A stretch of DNA of 64,000 bases from an uncultured Flavobacteriaceae bacterium. Lineage in GTDB: Bacteria; Bacteroidota; Bacteroidia; Flavobacteriales; Flavobacteriaceae. The stretch spans positions 806,906 through 870,905 of the forward strand of contig CANNAC010000001.1 of the NCBI GenBank assembly GCA_947502495.1. Direction: 5' to 3'. Both the position numbers and the translations under genes were made by a program. Positions 18,697 to 28,096 of the stretch are shown piece after piece (within the stretch, counting starts at the first letter, position 1; each line of letters begins with the position of its first letter). Under the pieces are notes generated by a model. The model did not search any database. It saw only the letters and a program-made list of their open reading frames with translations, and was not told the DNA's origin.

Positions 18697-19315
18697 TCTT
18701 ACTAAAGTGTTTATTTCCAAACCAATATCCTCGATTAGCACTTAATGGAGATGGATGTCCTGAAGTTAAAACAGTATGCTTTTTAGCATCTACCAGCTTC
18801 GCTTTCTTTTTAGCAAATCCGCCCCAAAGTAAAAACACCACATGTTCTTTTTCTGCACTAATTAACTCGATTACAGTATCTGTAAACGTTTCCCAACCTT
18901 TTTTTTGATGACTTCCCGCTTCATGTGCTCTAACTGTTAACGTAGCATTTAGTAACAACACACCTTGTTTTCCCCATTCTTCCAAATTGCCAGTATTAGA
19001 AACCACACTTCCTATATCATTTTCCAATTCTTTATAAATATTTTTTAAGGAAGGCGGAATCGCAATACCATCATTCACACTAAAACACAAACCATTAGCT
19101 TGATCCACACCATGATACGGATCTTGTCCTATAATAACCACTTTTAAATCTTCAAAAGCACATAAATTAAAGGCTTTAAAAATCGCTTCTTTTTTAGGGT
19201 AACATGCATGCTGTTCATATTCCTCTTCCACAAATGCCATTAAAGATTTAAAATACGGCGCATGAAACGTTTCATTTAAATGTGCTTTCCAACTAGAATC
19301 TATATTATATTGCAT
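18650..19315 (-). CDS. ung: Uracil-DNA glycosylase (family 1)
   Basis: 221 residues. It removes uracil from DNA to start base-excision repair. The water-activating loop GQDPYHG (63-69, catalytic Asp65) and the minor-groove loop HPSPLS are both present, as are GLCFSV and LLLNATLTVR. The frame extends four codons to a TTG at 19327; the ATG at 19315 gives the normal N terminus. Confidence 0.95.
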   Translation of the reverse strand: MQYNIDSSWKAHLNETFHAPYFKSLMAFVEEEYEQHACYPKKEAIFKAFNLCAFEDLKVVIIGQDPYHGVDQANGLCFSVNDGIAIPPSLKNIYKELENDIGSVVSNTGNLEEWGKQGVLLLNATLTVRAHEAGSHQKKGWETFTDTVIELISAEKEHVVFLLWGGFAKKKAKLVDAKKHTVLTSGHPSPLSANRGYWFGNKHFSKTNFQLEQVGLKPLFW

Positions 19316-19392
19316 TTTTTTTACCAAATTTTAAGAAAGTCTAAAATAATACTATCTTTAAACTTGATACCCTTTTTAGCATTTAATTATAT

Positions 19393-20886
19393 ATGAAAAA
19401 ATTAAAATTTCCTTCTGCACAAACCATTTTATTTATCATAGCTGGTTTAGTTACTTTATTAACTTGGATTGTTCCTGCTGGGAAATACGAAACTTTAGGC
19501 TATAATAAAGACGATAATACATTCACTAGAATTGGTATCGATACATCGGAAACCATACCTGCAACACAGGATCATTTAGAAACACTAAATATCAAAATCC
19601 CATTAGAGAAATTCACCAATGGCGATATTTACAAACCCATAAACATACCAAATACCTACCAAAAACTAGAATCTAAACCACAAGGTATTTTAGCCTTTAT
19701 AAAATCACCAGTAAAGGGAATTATAGAAGCTGCAGACATCATTTTTCTCGTTTTAATTATTGGAGGTTTAATCGGAATCATCAATAGTACTGGTGCTTTT
19801 GATGCTGGAATAAATTGGCTAGCCAACGCTTTTAAAGGGCGCGAATTTATCCTTATTATTTTAGTTACCACATTAGTAGCCGCTGGAGGAACCACCTTTG
19901 GCTTTGCCGAAGAAACCATTGCCTTCTTCCCTATTCTAATTCCCGTATTTTTAGCTGCAAAATACGATGCTATGGTTGGTATCGCCTGCATCTTTTTAGG
20001 AAGCTCTATTGGTACCATGTGCTCTACTATAAATCCGTTTAGTACCATTATAGCTAGTGATGCTGCTGGAATAGCTTGGACTACCGGACTTGGAGGAAGA
20101 ATATTTATGTTAGCTTCCTGCTTAACCATCGCTTTAATTTATATTATTCGTTATGGTAAACGCGTACAAAAAGATCCTACAAAATCTATTATTTACGACC
20201 AACAAGAAAAAATAGCAGCTTTATTTTCAAACCAAAACACAGAAATAATCGCATTTACCACACGTTTACGTTTATCACTAATTGTATTTGCACTTTGTTT
20301 TATTATCATGATTTACGGCGTTGTAGCTCTAGAATGGTGGTTTATAGAAATGACAGCAACCTTTTTAGTAGGATCCATTCTTATTGGTTTTATTGCCAAA
20401 ATTAAAGAAACCGATTTTATCGACACCTTTGTAAAAGGCGCAGGAGATTTACTTGGTGTTGCCTTAATTATCGGGATTGCACGTGGTGTAACCGTTATTA
20501 TGGCCGACGGATTAATTAGCGATACTCTTTTACATTATGCAAGTTCGATGACCCAAGATATGAACAAAGGAATTTTTGCAAGCGCAATGACAGCAGTCTA
20601 TGCCGGACTTTCCTTTTTCATTCCAAGTAGTTCTGGAATGGCAGTTTTAACCATGCCAATCATGTCGCCATTAGCAGATAGCGTTGGTGTTGGACGAGAA
20701 ATTGTAGTGAATGCCTACCAATATGGAATGGGACTTTTCTATTTCGTAAATCCTACAGGTTTAATTCTAGCGTCCTTAGCGGTGGTAAAAGTTGGTTTCA
20801 ACAAATGGTTAAAATTCGTGATGCCCTTATTCCTTATACTAATAGCCTTTACTTTAATCGTTATGACCGTTTCTAGTTATATATAA
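19393..20886 (+). CDS. YfcC-family (DcuC/ArcD-like) membrane carrier
   Basis: 497 residues, about 12 membrane segments. It opens with PSAQTILFIIAGLVTLLTWIVPAGKYE, typical of YfcC-type proteins, and contains GGTTFGFAEETIAFFPI, IGTMCSTINPFSTIIASDAAG and a late FFIPSSSGMAVLTMPIMSPLAD re-entrant-type block. Relatives move C4-dicarboxylates or basic amino acids and peptides; the substrate here is unknown. A ~60-residue soluble loop follows the first helix. Confidence 0.8.
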   Translation: MKKLKFPSAQTILFIIAGLVTLLTWIVPAGKYETLGYNKDDNTFTRIGIDTSETIPATQDHLETLNIKIPLEKFTNGDIYKPINIPNTYQKLESKPQGILAFIKSPVKGIIEAADIIFLVLIIGGLIGIINSTGAFDAGINWLANAFKGREFILIILVTTLVAAGGTTFGFAEETIAFFPILIPVFLAAKYDAMVGIACIFLGSSIGTMCSTINPFSTIIASDAAGIAWTTGLGGRIFMLASCLTIALIYIIRYGKRVQKDPTKSIIYDQQEKIAALFSNQNTEIIAFTTRLRLSLIVFALCFIIMIYGVVALEWWFIEMTATFLVGSILIGFIAKIKETDFIDTFVKGAGDLLGVALIIGIARGVTVIMADGLISDTLLHYASSMTQDMNKGIFASAMTAVYAGLSFFIPSSSGMAVLTMPIMSPLADSVGVGREIVVNAYQYGMGLFYFVNPTGLILASLAVVKVGFNKWLKFVMPLFLILIAFTLIVMTVSSYI

Positions 20887-20898
20887 ATAGCGCTTTCG

Positions 20899-20912
20899 CG
20901 GAATCGATTCCG
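20899..20912. repeat. 14-bp perfect palindrome next to CTTTCGCGGAA motif
   Basis: CGGAATCGATTCCG directly follows CTTTCG. The 11-mer CTTTCGCGGAA recurs just after the gene ending at 24356 and just before the MutS2-like gene (about 54690-54700). Confidence 0.5.
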
Positions 20913-21173
20913 GTAGCATAAAACGAGTTTAGTAATAGCATATTTCTTAGTAGCTACAGCGTTTTTTTGTACTGCTGTTTCATAGGATTATTTAATGTTC
21001 ACTAATAAATCTGCGGCTATTCGGGTTCCACTAGAGAGACTTTTTGAAGCGTACTTCCCTAGCCTACTTCTTAAAAAAACGCAGCTATTTTCTATTCTAA
21101 TTTTATTTACTAAATTAGAGGAAACAAATAATGTAACTCCTTGTATATAAAAAGCTTACACACTACAAAAGCA

Positions 21174-22097
21174 ATGCATAGATTTTTAGGAATACTAGCA
21201 GTAGCAATCACTTTCATTTCATGTAAAAATGCGGACAAACAAAATACGGAAAGCATTGTACCAGCAGCATACACCGAAATAACAAACGACCAATACCTTT
21301 TATATACACCTACCGAAAACATTAAAAAAGTAGTAGTCCTTTTTGGTGGCTATCCAGAAACACCAGAAGACATTAAACGGGAATTCCAAATCCGCAATCA
21401 AGCGAAAGCAAATAATATTGCCGTTCTTTATATGAACTACAATCAAAAATTGTGGTTAGAAGAAAACGAAAAGCAAACACTTGCCAAGCAACTTCAAAAC
21501 ATCTTTACTATAAATAAGCTTCCGACGAAGGAAACTTATTTCGGCGGATTTTCAAGTGGAGGAAATATGGCAGTATTAATTAGTGCTTTCCTAGCCCAAA
21601 ATAAAAATTTTCAGATCACACCAAAAGGTTTTTTTATAGTAGACTCACCAATAGACTTAATAGCACTGTATAGAAGTTCCGAAAAAAACATAGAAAGAAA
21701 TTTTTCAGAACCTGCAATACAAGAATCCAATTGGATCATTGCAACCTTGGAAGAAAACTTCGGAACGCCAGAAGCAAATCTACCGCAATATGAAAAACAT
21801 GCGATTTATACTTCCAAAACAAACACCATCACCAATTGGAAAGGTTTAAAAAACACAAAAATTAGATTGTACACCGAACCAGATACGCTTTGGTGGCAAG
21901 AAAATAGAAAGGCAGATTACGACCAAATGAATGCCTATTACATTCAAAAGCTTTCCGAAAGCCTTCAAAATGCAGGATTTAATCAGGTACAATATATACC
22001 AACAACAAATAAAGGATATCGATCCAACGGAGAAAGACATCCGCATAGTTGGTCTATCATAGATAAAACCGATTGGATAGCTTGGATCATGGAATAA
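21174..22097 (+). CDS. Lipoprotein with alpha/beta-hydrolase features
   Basis: About 307 residues from the ATG at 21174. An upstream TTG would add 11 residues before the signal peptide and is rejected. Lipobox TFISC (Cys17). The body contains KKVVVLFGGYPETPED, an oxyanion-type strand, and FGGFSSGGNMAVL, a nucleophile-elbow-like GFSSG with Ser following the strand, as in serine esterases. A late EPDTLWWQ and HPHSW could supply Asp and His. Likely envelope hydrolase; substrate unknown. Confidence 0.6.
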   Translation: MHRFLGILAVAITFISCKNADKQNTESIVPAAYTEITNDQYLLYTPTENIKKVVVLFGGYPETPEDIKREFQIRNQAKANNIAVLYMNYNQKLWLEENEKQTLAKQLQNIFTINKLPTKETYFGGFSSGGNMAVLISAFLAQNKNFQITPKGFFIVDSPIDLIALYRSSEKNIERNFSEPAIQESNWIIATLEENFGTPEANLPQYEKHAIYTSKTNTITNWKGLKNTKIRLYTEPDTLWWQENRKADYDQMNAYYIQKLSESLQNAGFNQVQYIPTTNKGYRSNGERHPHSWSIIDKTDWIAWIME

Positions 22098-22184
22098 CAA
22101 CGATTCGAACCGTTCGCATACGAATTTGAAGTTTCTAGGTTATTCCCAAAATAAAGTATTAAACGAATTCATAAAAAAGAAATA

Positions 22185-22379
22185 ATGGGCACAAAATTAA
22201 ATTGGTATTATAAAGGACTACTATTCGCGATTTTTATACTGCTTTCTAACAGCGCAGTGGATGTCTTAGCAGGGGATTTCACTTTCGATAATATGGGAAA
22301 AAGAATCCTTCTTGCCTTAATTTCAGGAATTGCATTTGCGTTGGTAATGCGATACGTAGACAAGAATAAAACGGAATAA
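22185..22379 (+). CDS. Small two-helix membrane protein
   Basis: 64 residues with two hydrophobic segments (about 10-27 and 39-57) and a charged C terminus. It lies 33 bp before the S9 peptidase gene and may be co-transcribed. No family recognised. Confidence 0.55.
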   Translation: MGTKLNWYYKGLLFAIFILLSNSAVDVLAGDFTFDNMGKRILLALISGIAFALVMRYVDKNKTE

Positions 22380-22412
22380 TTAATCAACATTCAAACTTAA
22401 AAAACCAGTATT

Positions 22413-24356
22413 ATGAGAACAAAACTTTTAGGATTAGCCATAGTAACGCTATTGGTTTCTTGTAAAGAAGAAGCCAAGGTTGTTGCCCAAAAAGAAATCA
22501 AACAATACACCATTGAACAGTTTATGGATAATGAATCTGTTGGCGGTGGAAGCTTTTCATCAGACAACAGCAATCTATTAGTCTCCAGTAATAAGTCTGG
22601 TATTTATAATGTGTACACGGTTCCTGTAAAAGGCGGAGAAATGACCGCGATAACCCAATCCGATAGTACTTCTATTTCGGCAAACTCTTATTTCCCAAAG
22701 GATAACCGAATGTTATTAAGTGCCGATGGCAATGGCGATGAAATCAACCACTTATTTGTAAGAGAATTAGATGGAACCATTAAAGATATCACGCCAGAAA
22801 AAGGTGCGAGATCCGATTTTTACGGCTGGTCTAAAGATGACAACTATTTATATTATGGCTCTAATAAAAGAGATCCAAGCTATTTTGATGTGTACAAAAT
22901 GTCTGTAGATGGTTATGTTTCAGAAATGCTTTATCAAAATAATGATGGTCTGGATTTTAGTGGTATTTCTGAAAATGAAAACTATTTTGCCTTATCCAAA
23001 TCGGTAAATACCAACGATACAGATTTGTTTCTTTATGATGCAAAGACCAAAGAAATGACAAAGATCAATACCAACCTAAGTGGTAATTCTTCCCAAGATT
23101 TTTCAAAAGATAATAACACCTTTTATTATACTACAGATGATGGTTCGGAGTTCGCATACCTAATGTCTTACGATATCACTACAAAGGAAAAGAAAAAAGT
23201 AATCGAGAAATCCTGGGATGTTTCTGGTAGTGGTTTCACTTCCAACGGCACCTACATGACCGTATATGCAAATGAAGATGGTAAAAATGTAATTGACGTT
23301 TTAGATGCCAAAACGATGCAACCGATTAGATTACCAGATTTTGGAGCAAACAGTATTACCAGCGTTTCTTTTAGTGATAACGAAAAATGGATGCGTATGT
23401 ATGTTGGCGGTTCTAATGCACCTTCCGATTTATACACCTATAATTTAGAAACCAAAGAACAGCACAAACTTACGCATGTACTTAATGACGAAATTAATAT
23501 CGACGATTTAGTAACGGCAAAAGTAGTCCGTTTTAAATCTTTTGATGGTACTATTATTCCTGCAATATATTACGTACCACATCAAGCATCTGCTACAAAC
23601 AAAGTACCTGCAATGGTATTGGTTCATGGCGGGCCTGGCGGACAAACGCGTCAAGGATTCAGCTCTCTATTTCAATATATGGTGAATCATGGTTATGCGC
23701 TATTAGCGGTTAATAATCGTGGTAGTAGTGGTTACGGAAAGAGCTTTTTTAAAATGGACGATTTAAACCATGGCGAAAAAGATTTACAAGATTGTGTAGA
23801 AGGTAAAAATTGGCTAGCAACACAACCAGAAATTGATGGTGAAAAAATAGGAATCATGGGCGGTTCTTATGGTGGTTATATGACTATGGCGGCACTCACC
23901 TACGCGCCCGAAGAATTCGATGTTGGTGTTAATTTATTTGGAGTAACCAATTGGATACGTACCTTAAAAAGTATTCCTCCATATTGGGAATCGTTTAGAA
24001 CTTCGCTGTATAAAGAATTAGGCGATCCATACACCACAGATTCTATTCGTTTAAAGCGTATTTCTCCATTATTCCATACCGATAAAGTTACCAAGCCTTT
24101 AATGGTTTTACAAGGCGCGCAAGATCCTAGAGTGTTGCAAGTAGAATCGGATGAAATTGTTGCTGGTGTTCGAAAAAATGGCGTTCCTGTAGAATATGTA
24201 TTGTTTGAAGATGAAGGACATGGTTTTGTAAAAAAGGAAAATCAAATAGAATCCTATAGCAGAATTATTAAGTTTTTAGATACCTATCTTAAAAAGGAAA
24301 ATGCGCCAATAGATGGTGCCAAAGAAACCATAGAAATAGAAGAAGTAAAAAGTTAA
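22413..24356 (+). CDS. S9 family peptidase lipoprotein (DPP-IV / acylaminoacyl-peptidase type)
   Basis: 647 residues, lipobox LLVSC (Cys17). A beta-propeller of WD40-like repeats (DNSNLLVSSNKSGIYNVYTV and similar) precedes an alpha/beta-hydrolase domain with HGGPGGQTR, nucleophile Ser485 in GGSYGGYM, Asp in GAQDPRV and His in DEGHGF. It releases dipeptides or acyl-amino acids from peptides at the cell envelope. It differs from the oligopeptidase B-like gene at 9.7 kb. Confidence 0.9.
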   Translation: MRTKLLGLAIVTLLVSCKEEAKVVAQKEIKQYTIEQFMDNESVGGGSFSSDNSNLLVSSNKSGIYNVYTVPVKGGEMTAITQSDSTSISANSYFPKDNRMLLSADGNGDEINHLFVRELDGTIKDITPEKGARSDFYGWSKDDNYLYYGSNKRDPSYFDVYKMSVDGYVSEMLYQNNDGLDFSGISENENYFALSKSVNTNDTDLFLYDAKTKEMTKINTNLSGNSSQDFSKDNNTFYYTTDDGSEFAYLMSYDITTKEKKKVIEKSWDVSGSGFTSNGTYMTVYANEDGKNVIDVLDAKTMQPIRLPDFGANSITSVSFSDNEKWMRMYVGGSNAPSDLYTYNLETKEQHKLTHVLNDEINIDDLVTAKVVRFKSFDGTIIPAIYYVPHQASATNKVPAMVLVHGGPGGQTRQGFSSLFQYMVNHGYALLAVNNRGSSGYGKSFFKMDDLNHGEKDLQDCVEGKNWLATQPEIDGEKIGIMGGSYGGYMTMAALTYAPEEFDVGVNLFGVTNWIRTLKSIPPYWESFRTSLYKELGDPYTTDSIRLKRISPLFHTDKVTKPLMVLQGAQDPRVLQVESDEIVAGVRKNGVPVEYVLFEDEGHGFVKKENQIESYSRIIKFLDTYLKKENAPIDGAKETIEIEEVKS

Positions 24357-24434
24357 ATTGCTCGCTTTCGCGGAAATATATTCCTTTCCTTTTAGAAAGG
24401 TAGCCTTTCATAAACAGCTTATAAAACTCACTTT

Positions 24435-24464
24435 AAAAGCACAAACCACGGTTTGTGCTTTTTG
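24435..24464 (+). terminator. Terminator after S9 peptidase gene
   Basis: A 13-bp stem (24435-24447 with 24450-24462) with a 2-nt loop and T-run. It is nearly identical in sequence to the terminator at 25984-26014. Confidence 0.85.
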
Positions 24465-24521
24465 CTTTTAAATTGGTAAAATATTAAGATTATTCCTTCC
24501 TTAAAATTGAAACGCTTATAC

Positions 24522-24529
24522 TACTTTTG
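24522..24529 (+). promoter_or_regulatory. -7 box before the membrane protein at 24541
   Basis: TACTTTTG matches TAnnTTTG, only 11 bp before the ATG, which implies a very short leader. Confidence 0.35.
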
Positions 24530-24540
24530 CGCTTAAAAAA

Positions 24541-25362
24541 ATGATAGAATTACTATTCTTAGTAAAGTTAGTGGTAGCCATTACCTTTGTTATTGGCTTG
24601 TCTTATCTTGCTGAAAATGTGAGTCCCAAAGTTGCCGGAATCCTATCTGGATATCCTACAGGTTCTGCCATCACTTTGTTTTTTTTCGGATTAGAAGTAA
24701 GTCCGGAATACGCCGCAAAAAGTGCCGTATTTAATATGATTGGTTTAACTGCTGCTTTAACCTTTGTGTATGCGTATTACAAAGCATCTATCTATTTTAA
24801 AAAGCATACCATTCTCCTTTCTTCTTTTACTGCCATCCTTGCCTATTTTATAGTCGTTGCATTATTACATCGCGTAGAACTGCCAAAATACATCGCCATA
24901 TTAATACCTATTTCCTTTTCCTTGCTATGCATTTATCTATTTAAAAACATTAAGAATATTGGCATCCAAACCAAAGCAAAAATTAATTTCAGAATTCTAT
25001 TCGTGCGTGCCTTTTTTGCAGCTTTAATTATTTTACTCATTACCACCGTTCCAAAATTTGTTGGTCCTACTTGGGCAGGGCTTTTTTCGGCCTTTCCTAC
25101 TACCCTATTTCCATTGATGATAATCATTCATTTTACCTATTCTAAAGCACATGTACATACCATTATCAAAAATGTTCCAATAGGCATGTTTTCTTTGATT
25201 ATTTATTCCTTAACCATATCTATGGTATATCCGTTGTATGGTATTTATTTAGGAACACTTATTTCCTTTGGCGCAGCAACCTTATATTTATTGGCATACA
25301 CCAAAATAAAAAACTGGGTAGAAAATCGATCCCATTTAAAAGAATCGAACAGTGCTACTTAA
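24541..25362 (+). CDS. Multipass inner-membrane protein with internal repeat
   Basis: 273 residues, about eight hydrophobic segments, no signal peptide. Two similar blocks, SPKVAGILSGYPTGSAITLF (~28-47) and GPTWAGLFSAFPTTLFPLMI (~175-194), indicate two homologous halves, as in many small carriers. Family not recognised; transporter-like by topology. Confidence 0.6.
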   Translation: MIELLFLVKLVVAITFVIGLSYLAENVSPKVAGILSGYPTGSAITLFFFGLEVSPEYAAKSAVFNMIGLTAALTFVYAYYKASIYFKKHTILLSSFTAILAYFIVVALLHRVELPKYIAILIPISFSLLCIYLFKNIKNIGIQTKAKINFRILFVRAFFAALIILLITTVPKFVGPTWAGLFSAFPTTLFPLMIIIHFTYSKAHVHTIIKNVPIGMFSLIIYSLTISMVYPLYGIYLGTLISFGAATLYLLAYTKIKNWVENRSHLKESNSAT

Positions 25363-25420
25363 AAGAATATCACGGATTTAAAAAATAGTTCCTAATTTAT
25401 TTTTTTTTATATATTTGAAA

Positions 25421-25933
25421 ATGAGAAATATAAAAAAGCTATTATTCGTATCCTTATTTTTTATTTTAAATTCCTGTTTTAACCATGCAGACGATATTAC
25501 CATGTATAGATCTGGTAAAATCGAATTAGTATCCACCATAGAAATTACAGATAAAGAGGTCGATAAAGCAAAGGTAAAAGAAAAGATTAATGAAAAAATC
25601 AAATTATTAAAAGAAGAAGGTTGGGATGTATCCTACAAATGGAAAAAGAAATCGAAACCGTATAAAATTATCTTTACGGCTTCTAATAACTTAGATAAAA
25701 TTCACGAATATCAAGTAGAAACCGAAGGCGATACGCCTTCTGGAATCTATATTTATAAAAAGTTTTCCGACAAACAATACGTAGTAACTTTTGATCTATT
25801 ATCCGATGCAAATAATAGAATCCTTAATCTAAGTAGAAATAGTTTACCGCTATATCGCGTCAATGACGATGATAAACTAGAAGCTACTAGAAATATAGAA
25901 AGTAAAAAGAAATACTACGTGGTTTTAGACTAA
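25421..25933 (+). CDS. Lipoprotein of unknown function
   Basis: 170 residues from the ATG at 25421; the TTG six bases earlier lies inside a TATATTTG promoter-like box and is not used. Lipobox FILNSC (Cys19). The rest is Lys-rich with a beta-alpha pattern (EVDKAKVKEKINEKIKLLKE) and no recognised domain. A terminator follows; beyond it the cassette-like array begins. Confidence 0.6.
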   Translation: MRNIKKLLFVSLFFILNSCFNHADDITMYRSGKIELVSTIEITDKEVDKAKVKEKINEKIKLLKEEGWDVSYKWKKKSKPYKIIFTASNNLDKIHEYQVETEGDTPSGIYIYKKFSDKQYVVTFDLLSDANNRILNLSRNSLPLYRVNDDDKLEATRNIESKKKYYVVLD

Positions 25934-25983
25934 AGCATTTTAAAACAACGACTTGCAAACATTAACTTATTCATTCCCACTTT

Positions 25984-26014
25984 AAAAACACAAACCTTGG
26001 TTTGTGTTTTTTTT
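25984..26014 (+). terminator. Terminator after the lipoprotein gene
   Basis: A 12-bp stem (25985-25996 with 25999-26010), 2-nt loop, T-run. Confidence 0.85.
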
Positions 26015-26031
26015 GTTTATATAAAAAAGAA

Positions 26032-26239
26032 CAGCAATACGGTTTCCCGTAAGGAAAGGTTCATGTCTTGGTATATCTTCGAATGGTGAACGCATTGTGA
26101 ATTACTTTACTAAATATACGTAGATATACGTATTGTAAATAAGGGGTTTAAATGGTAGTTTGCGATTTAATAAACGAATAACTAGAGGTGACTTATTATA
26201 AATTAATAGAGGCTTTAGTTGTTATATAACGAGTTAGGC
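26032..26239 (+). repeat. attC-like site, long form, left edge of the array
   Basis: About 208 bp related to the elements at 43048-43230 and 48590-48838. It contains a TACGG-TTTC-CCGTA hairpin, a degenerate CTTCG...GAAC hairpin, the palindromic block at 26116-26133, then GTTATATAACGA and the core GTTAGGC (26233-26239). The base after the core G starts the first cassette. The left R''-type arm is not evident. Confidence 0.55.
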
Positions 26240-26252
26240 AACATTAAAGAAA

Positions 26253-27182
26253 ATGAGTAAGAAAAAAGAAGATTTTGAGTTTTATGATGACAAATATTTT
26301 GACAAAGCTCGTGAAAGAGGTGAAAGATTACGCGAATTAGAAGAAAGAGAGTTATACTTACGAAAAGAAAAAAGTCGCTTAATTAAAGAGAAACCTTGGT
26401 TCAGAAAACCTCAGAATATCATTGCAATAGTTGCTGTTTTAGTACCAATAATAGCATCTATATTAATCACAGCTTATAGTGATGATAAAAAAGAAATAAC
26501 GGTTGAGTATTTTGAAATCGAGCCATTGATTGTAGAGTCCTCGAATTTTGGAAATAAGGTTTCTATCAAATATGATAGTACTGAAATAAAGAATATATCC
26601 AGAGTGAAATTTAGAATATTCAACTCTGGGGATTTAGATATTGAAAAAAATGATTTTATTGATGGTTCACTTAATATATCATTTTTACCAAAAGTTAAAA
26701 ATGATGTAATCAATATTTATAAGGTTTTAAAAATCAATGATGCAGGACAACAAAATTCGATTTTAGAGTTTGAACCATTTAATAAAAATAGTACTTTTTC
26801 ATATCTTCCAAGTCTAATGAATAAAGGAGATGTGGTAATAATAGATGCTTATCTAATTGACCCATCAAATTATTCAATAATTATTAAAGGGAAGATTAGA
26901 AATGGAGTAATTATAGGCCCTGAATTTTCAAAAATTGATAAATTGGAGTTAGGCTATAAAACTTTTATTCTCTCAACACATTCTTTCTTTAATAATAAAT
27001 GGCTTTTAACAACTGTATTTTCATTAATTTTTATGCTAACTGCTATTTCAAGTATATTCATTTTTGTAATGTCTACTGAAGATGAAAATCCAAAAACATT
27101 GATGATTGCGATGGGGATTACTATTGGCTTAATTTCTATTTTTTCAATAGTAATAATAATTTCAACTTTAATATATATATAA
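26253..27182 (+). CDS. Membrane protein of unknown function (cassette 1)
   Basis: 309 residues: a charged N-terminal coiled-coil-like stretch (1-48, rich in Glu/Arg/Lys), one hydrophobic helix (~54-72), a ~165-residue probably extracytoplasmic domain of beta character, and two C-terminal helices (~248-272 and ~283-307). It is bracketed by complementary arms: GTTAGGCAACATT at 26233 and, 2 bp after the stop, a 13-mer ending GCCTAAC at 27197 (12 of 13 pair). No homologue recognised. Confidence 0.65.
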   Translation: MSKKKEDFEFYDDKYFDKARERGERLRELEERELYLRKEKSRLIKEKPWFRKPQNIIAIVAVLVPIIASILITAYSDDKKEITVEYFEIEPLIVESSNFGNKVSIKYDSTEIKNISRVKFRIFNSGDLDIEKNDFIDGSLNISFLPKVKNDVINIYKVLKINDAGQQNSILEFEPFNKNSTFSYLPSLMNKGDVVIIDAYLIDPSNYSIIIKGKIRNGVIIGPEFSKIDKLELGYKTFILSTHSFFNNKWLLTTVFSLIFMLTAISSIFIFVMSTEDENPKTLMIAMGITIGLISIFSIVIIISTLIYI

Positions 27183-27190
27183 AAAACGTT

Positions 27191-27324
27191 GCCTAACACC
27201 GTATAAAAAAAATTGCTATTTTAGGCTTGCATTAAGGTCGTTGCTTTGCTTGCTTGCATCTGATTTTCCTACGGAAAATCCTCGCACACAAGCACGCAAC
27301 TTTTCTTATACATAAACGTTGTAG
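27191..27324 (+). repeat. attC-like site I (134 bp)
   Basis: R''-like GCCTAAC (27191-27197, matching RYYYAAC), then ACCGTATAA, a long imperfect hairpin, TTATAC and core GTTGTAG (27318-27324). Stems: GTATAA with TTATAC, TTGC with GCAA, GCTTG with CAAGC, and a perfect apical 8-bp stem 27262-27269 with 27273-27280. The 134-bp length lies within the size range of integron attC sites. Confidence 0.7.
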
Positions 27325-27338
27325 ATAATTACTAAAAT

Positions 27339-27992
27339 ATGCAGATATCTGAATTAACATTAAAATTAATACTACTTCTAATTCCGGGTAGTCTTGCTTG
27401 CATAATATATGAAAGACTAACTATTCATAAACAATGGACGTCATTCAAATTTATTACTAATGCAATTTTGTTCGGATCAATTAGTTATTTAATAGCTGGA
27501 GTATTATATAATATTTGTGGGACAGATGAAAGTTTTAAATCTTTTTGGGACAATCTACCAACGAAAGATATCCCATATAATGTAATATTAAAATCCTCTC
27601 TGATTTCAATATTTGTAGGACTTGCTTCAACAGGAATTGACCACTACAAATTGATAAATAGATTTGGAAAATTAATTAAATTGACTAACAAATACGGAGA
27701 CGAAAATTTATATTCTTATTTCTTAAATGCTGAAGAAGTAGACGAAGTTTATGTCAGAGATATCGAAAACAAATTAACATATCACGGATTTGTAAATTCA
27801 TTTTCTGAAACGGATGAAATAAAAGAGCTTGTATTATTGGATGTAGTTGTATATGACTACGATACTTCAACAAAATTATACGCTTTAGACAAAATATATC
27901 TTTCAAAATCTAAGGAAAACCTAATAATTGAATTACCATATAAAAATATCGAAAATGGCACAGAAAACACCGAACAAACCAAGACCACTTAA
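27339..27992 (+). CDS. DUF6338-like membrane protein (cassette 2)
   Basis: 217 residues with three hydrophobic segments (about 8-25, 37-58, 84-104) followed by a soluble ~110-residue domain. The start LTLKLILLLIPGSLACIIYERLT and overall plan resemble DUF6338 proteins; this assignment is from memory and tentative. Its 3' end overlaps the small proline-rich ORF by 38 bp. Both lie in one cassette bounded by arms at 27318 and 28103. Confidence 0.6.
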   Translation: MQISELTLKLILLLIPGSLACIIYERLTIHKQWTSFKFITNAILFGSISYLIAGVLYNICGTDESFKSFWDNLPTKDIPYNVILKSSLISIFVGLASTGIDHYKLINRFGKLIKLTNKYGDENLYSYFLNAEEVDEVYVRDIENKLTYHGFVNSFSETDEIKELVLLDVVVYDYDTSTKLYALDKIYLSKSKENLIIELPYKNIENGTENTEQTKTT

Positions 27993-28092
27993 CGAAGGTC
28001 ATTCAAAAGGAAATACTAGAAGCACACCAGTTAGAGGTCGTCAAGCACCACCGCCACCACCTCCTAAGCCGAAACCTGCTCCGAAAAAATAA
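27955..28092 (+). CDS. 45-residue basic proline-rich protein (cassette 2)
   Basis: Missed by length filters. MAQKTPNKPRPLNEGHSKGN is followed by APPPPPPKPKPAPKK, a basic segment ending in a polyproline tail, probably unstructured. It overlaps the end of the membrane-protein gene in another frame, which suggests translational coupling. The stop codon is immediately followed by the cassette's 3' arm. Function unknown; a partner of the membrane protein is an inference. Confidence 0.6.
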   Translation: MAQKTPNKPRPLNEGHSKGNTRSTPVRGRQAPPPPPPKPKPAPKK

Positions 28093-28096
28093 CTAT

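Noticed and set aside
26253-27182. Inverted arms around cassette genes as insertion-sequence terminal repeats
   Set aside because: The arms differ from unit to unit, no transposase lies within, and no target-site duplication is seen; integron-type boundaries explain them better.
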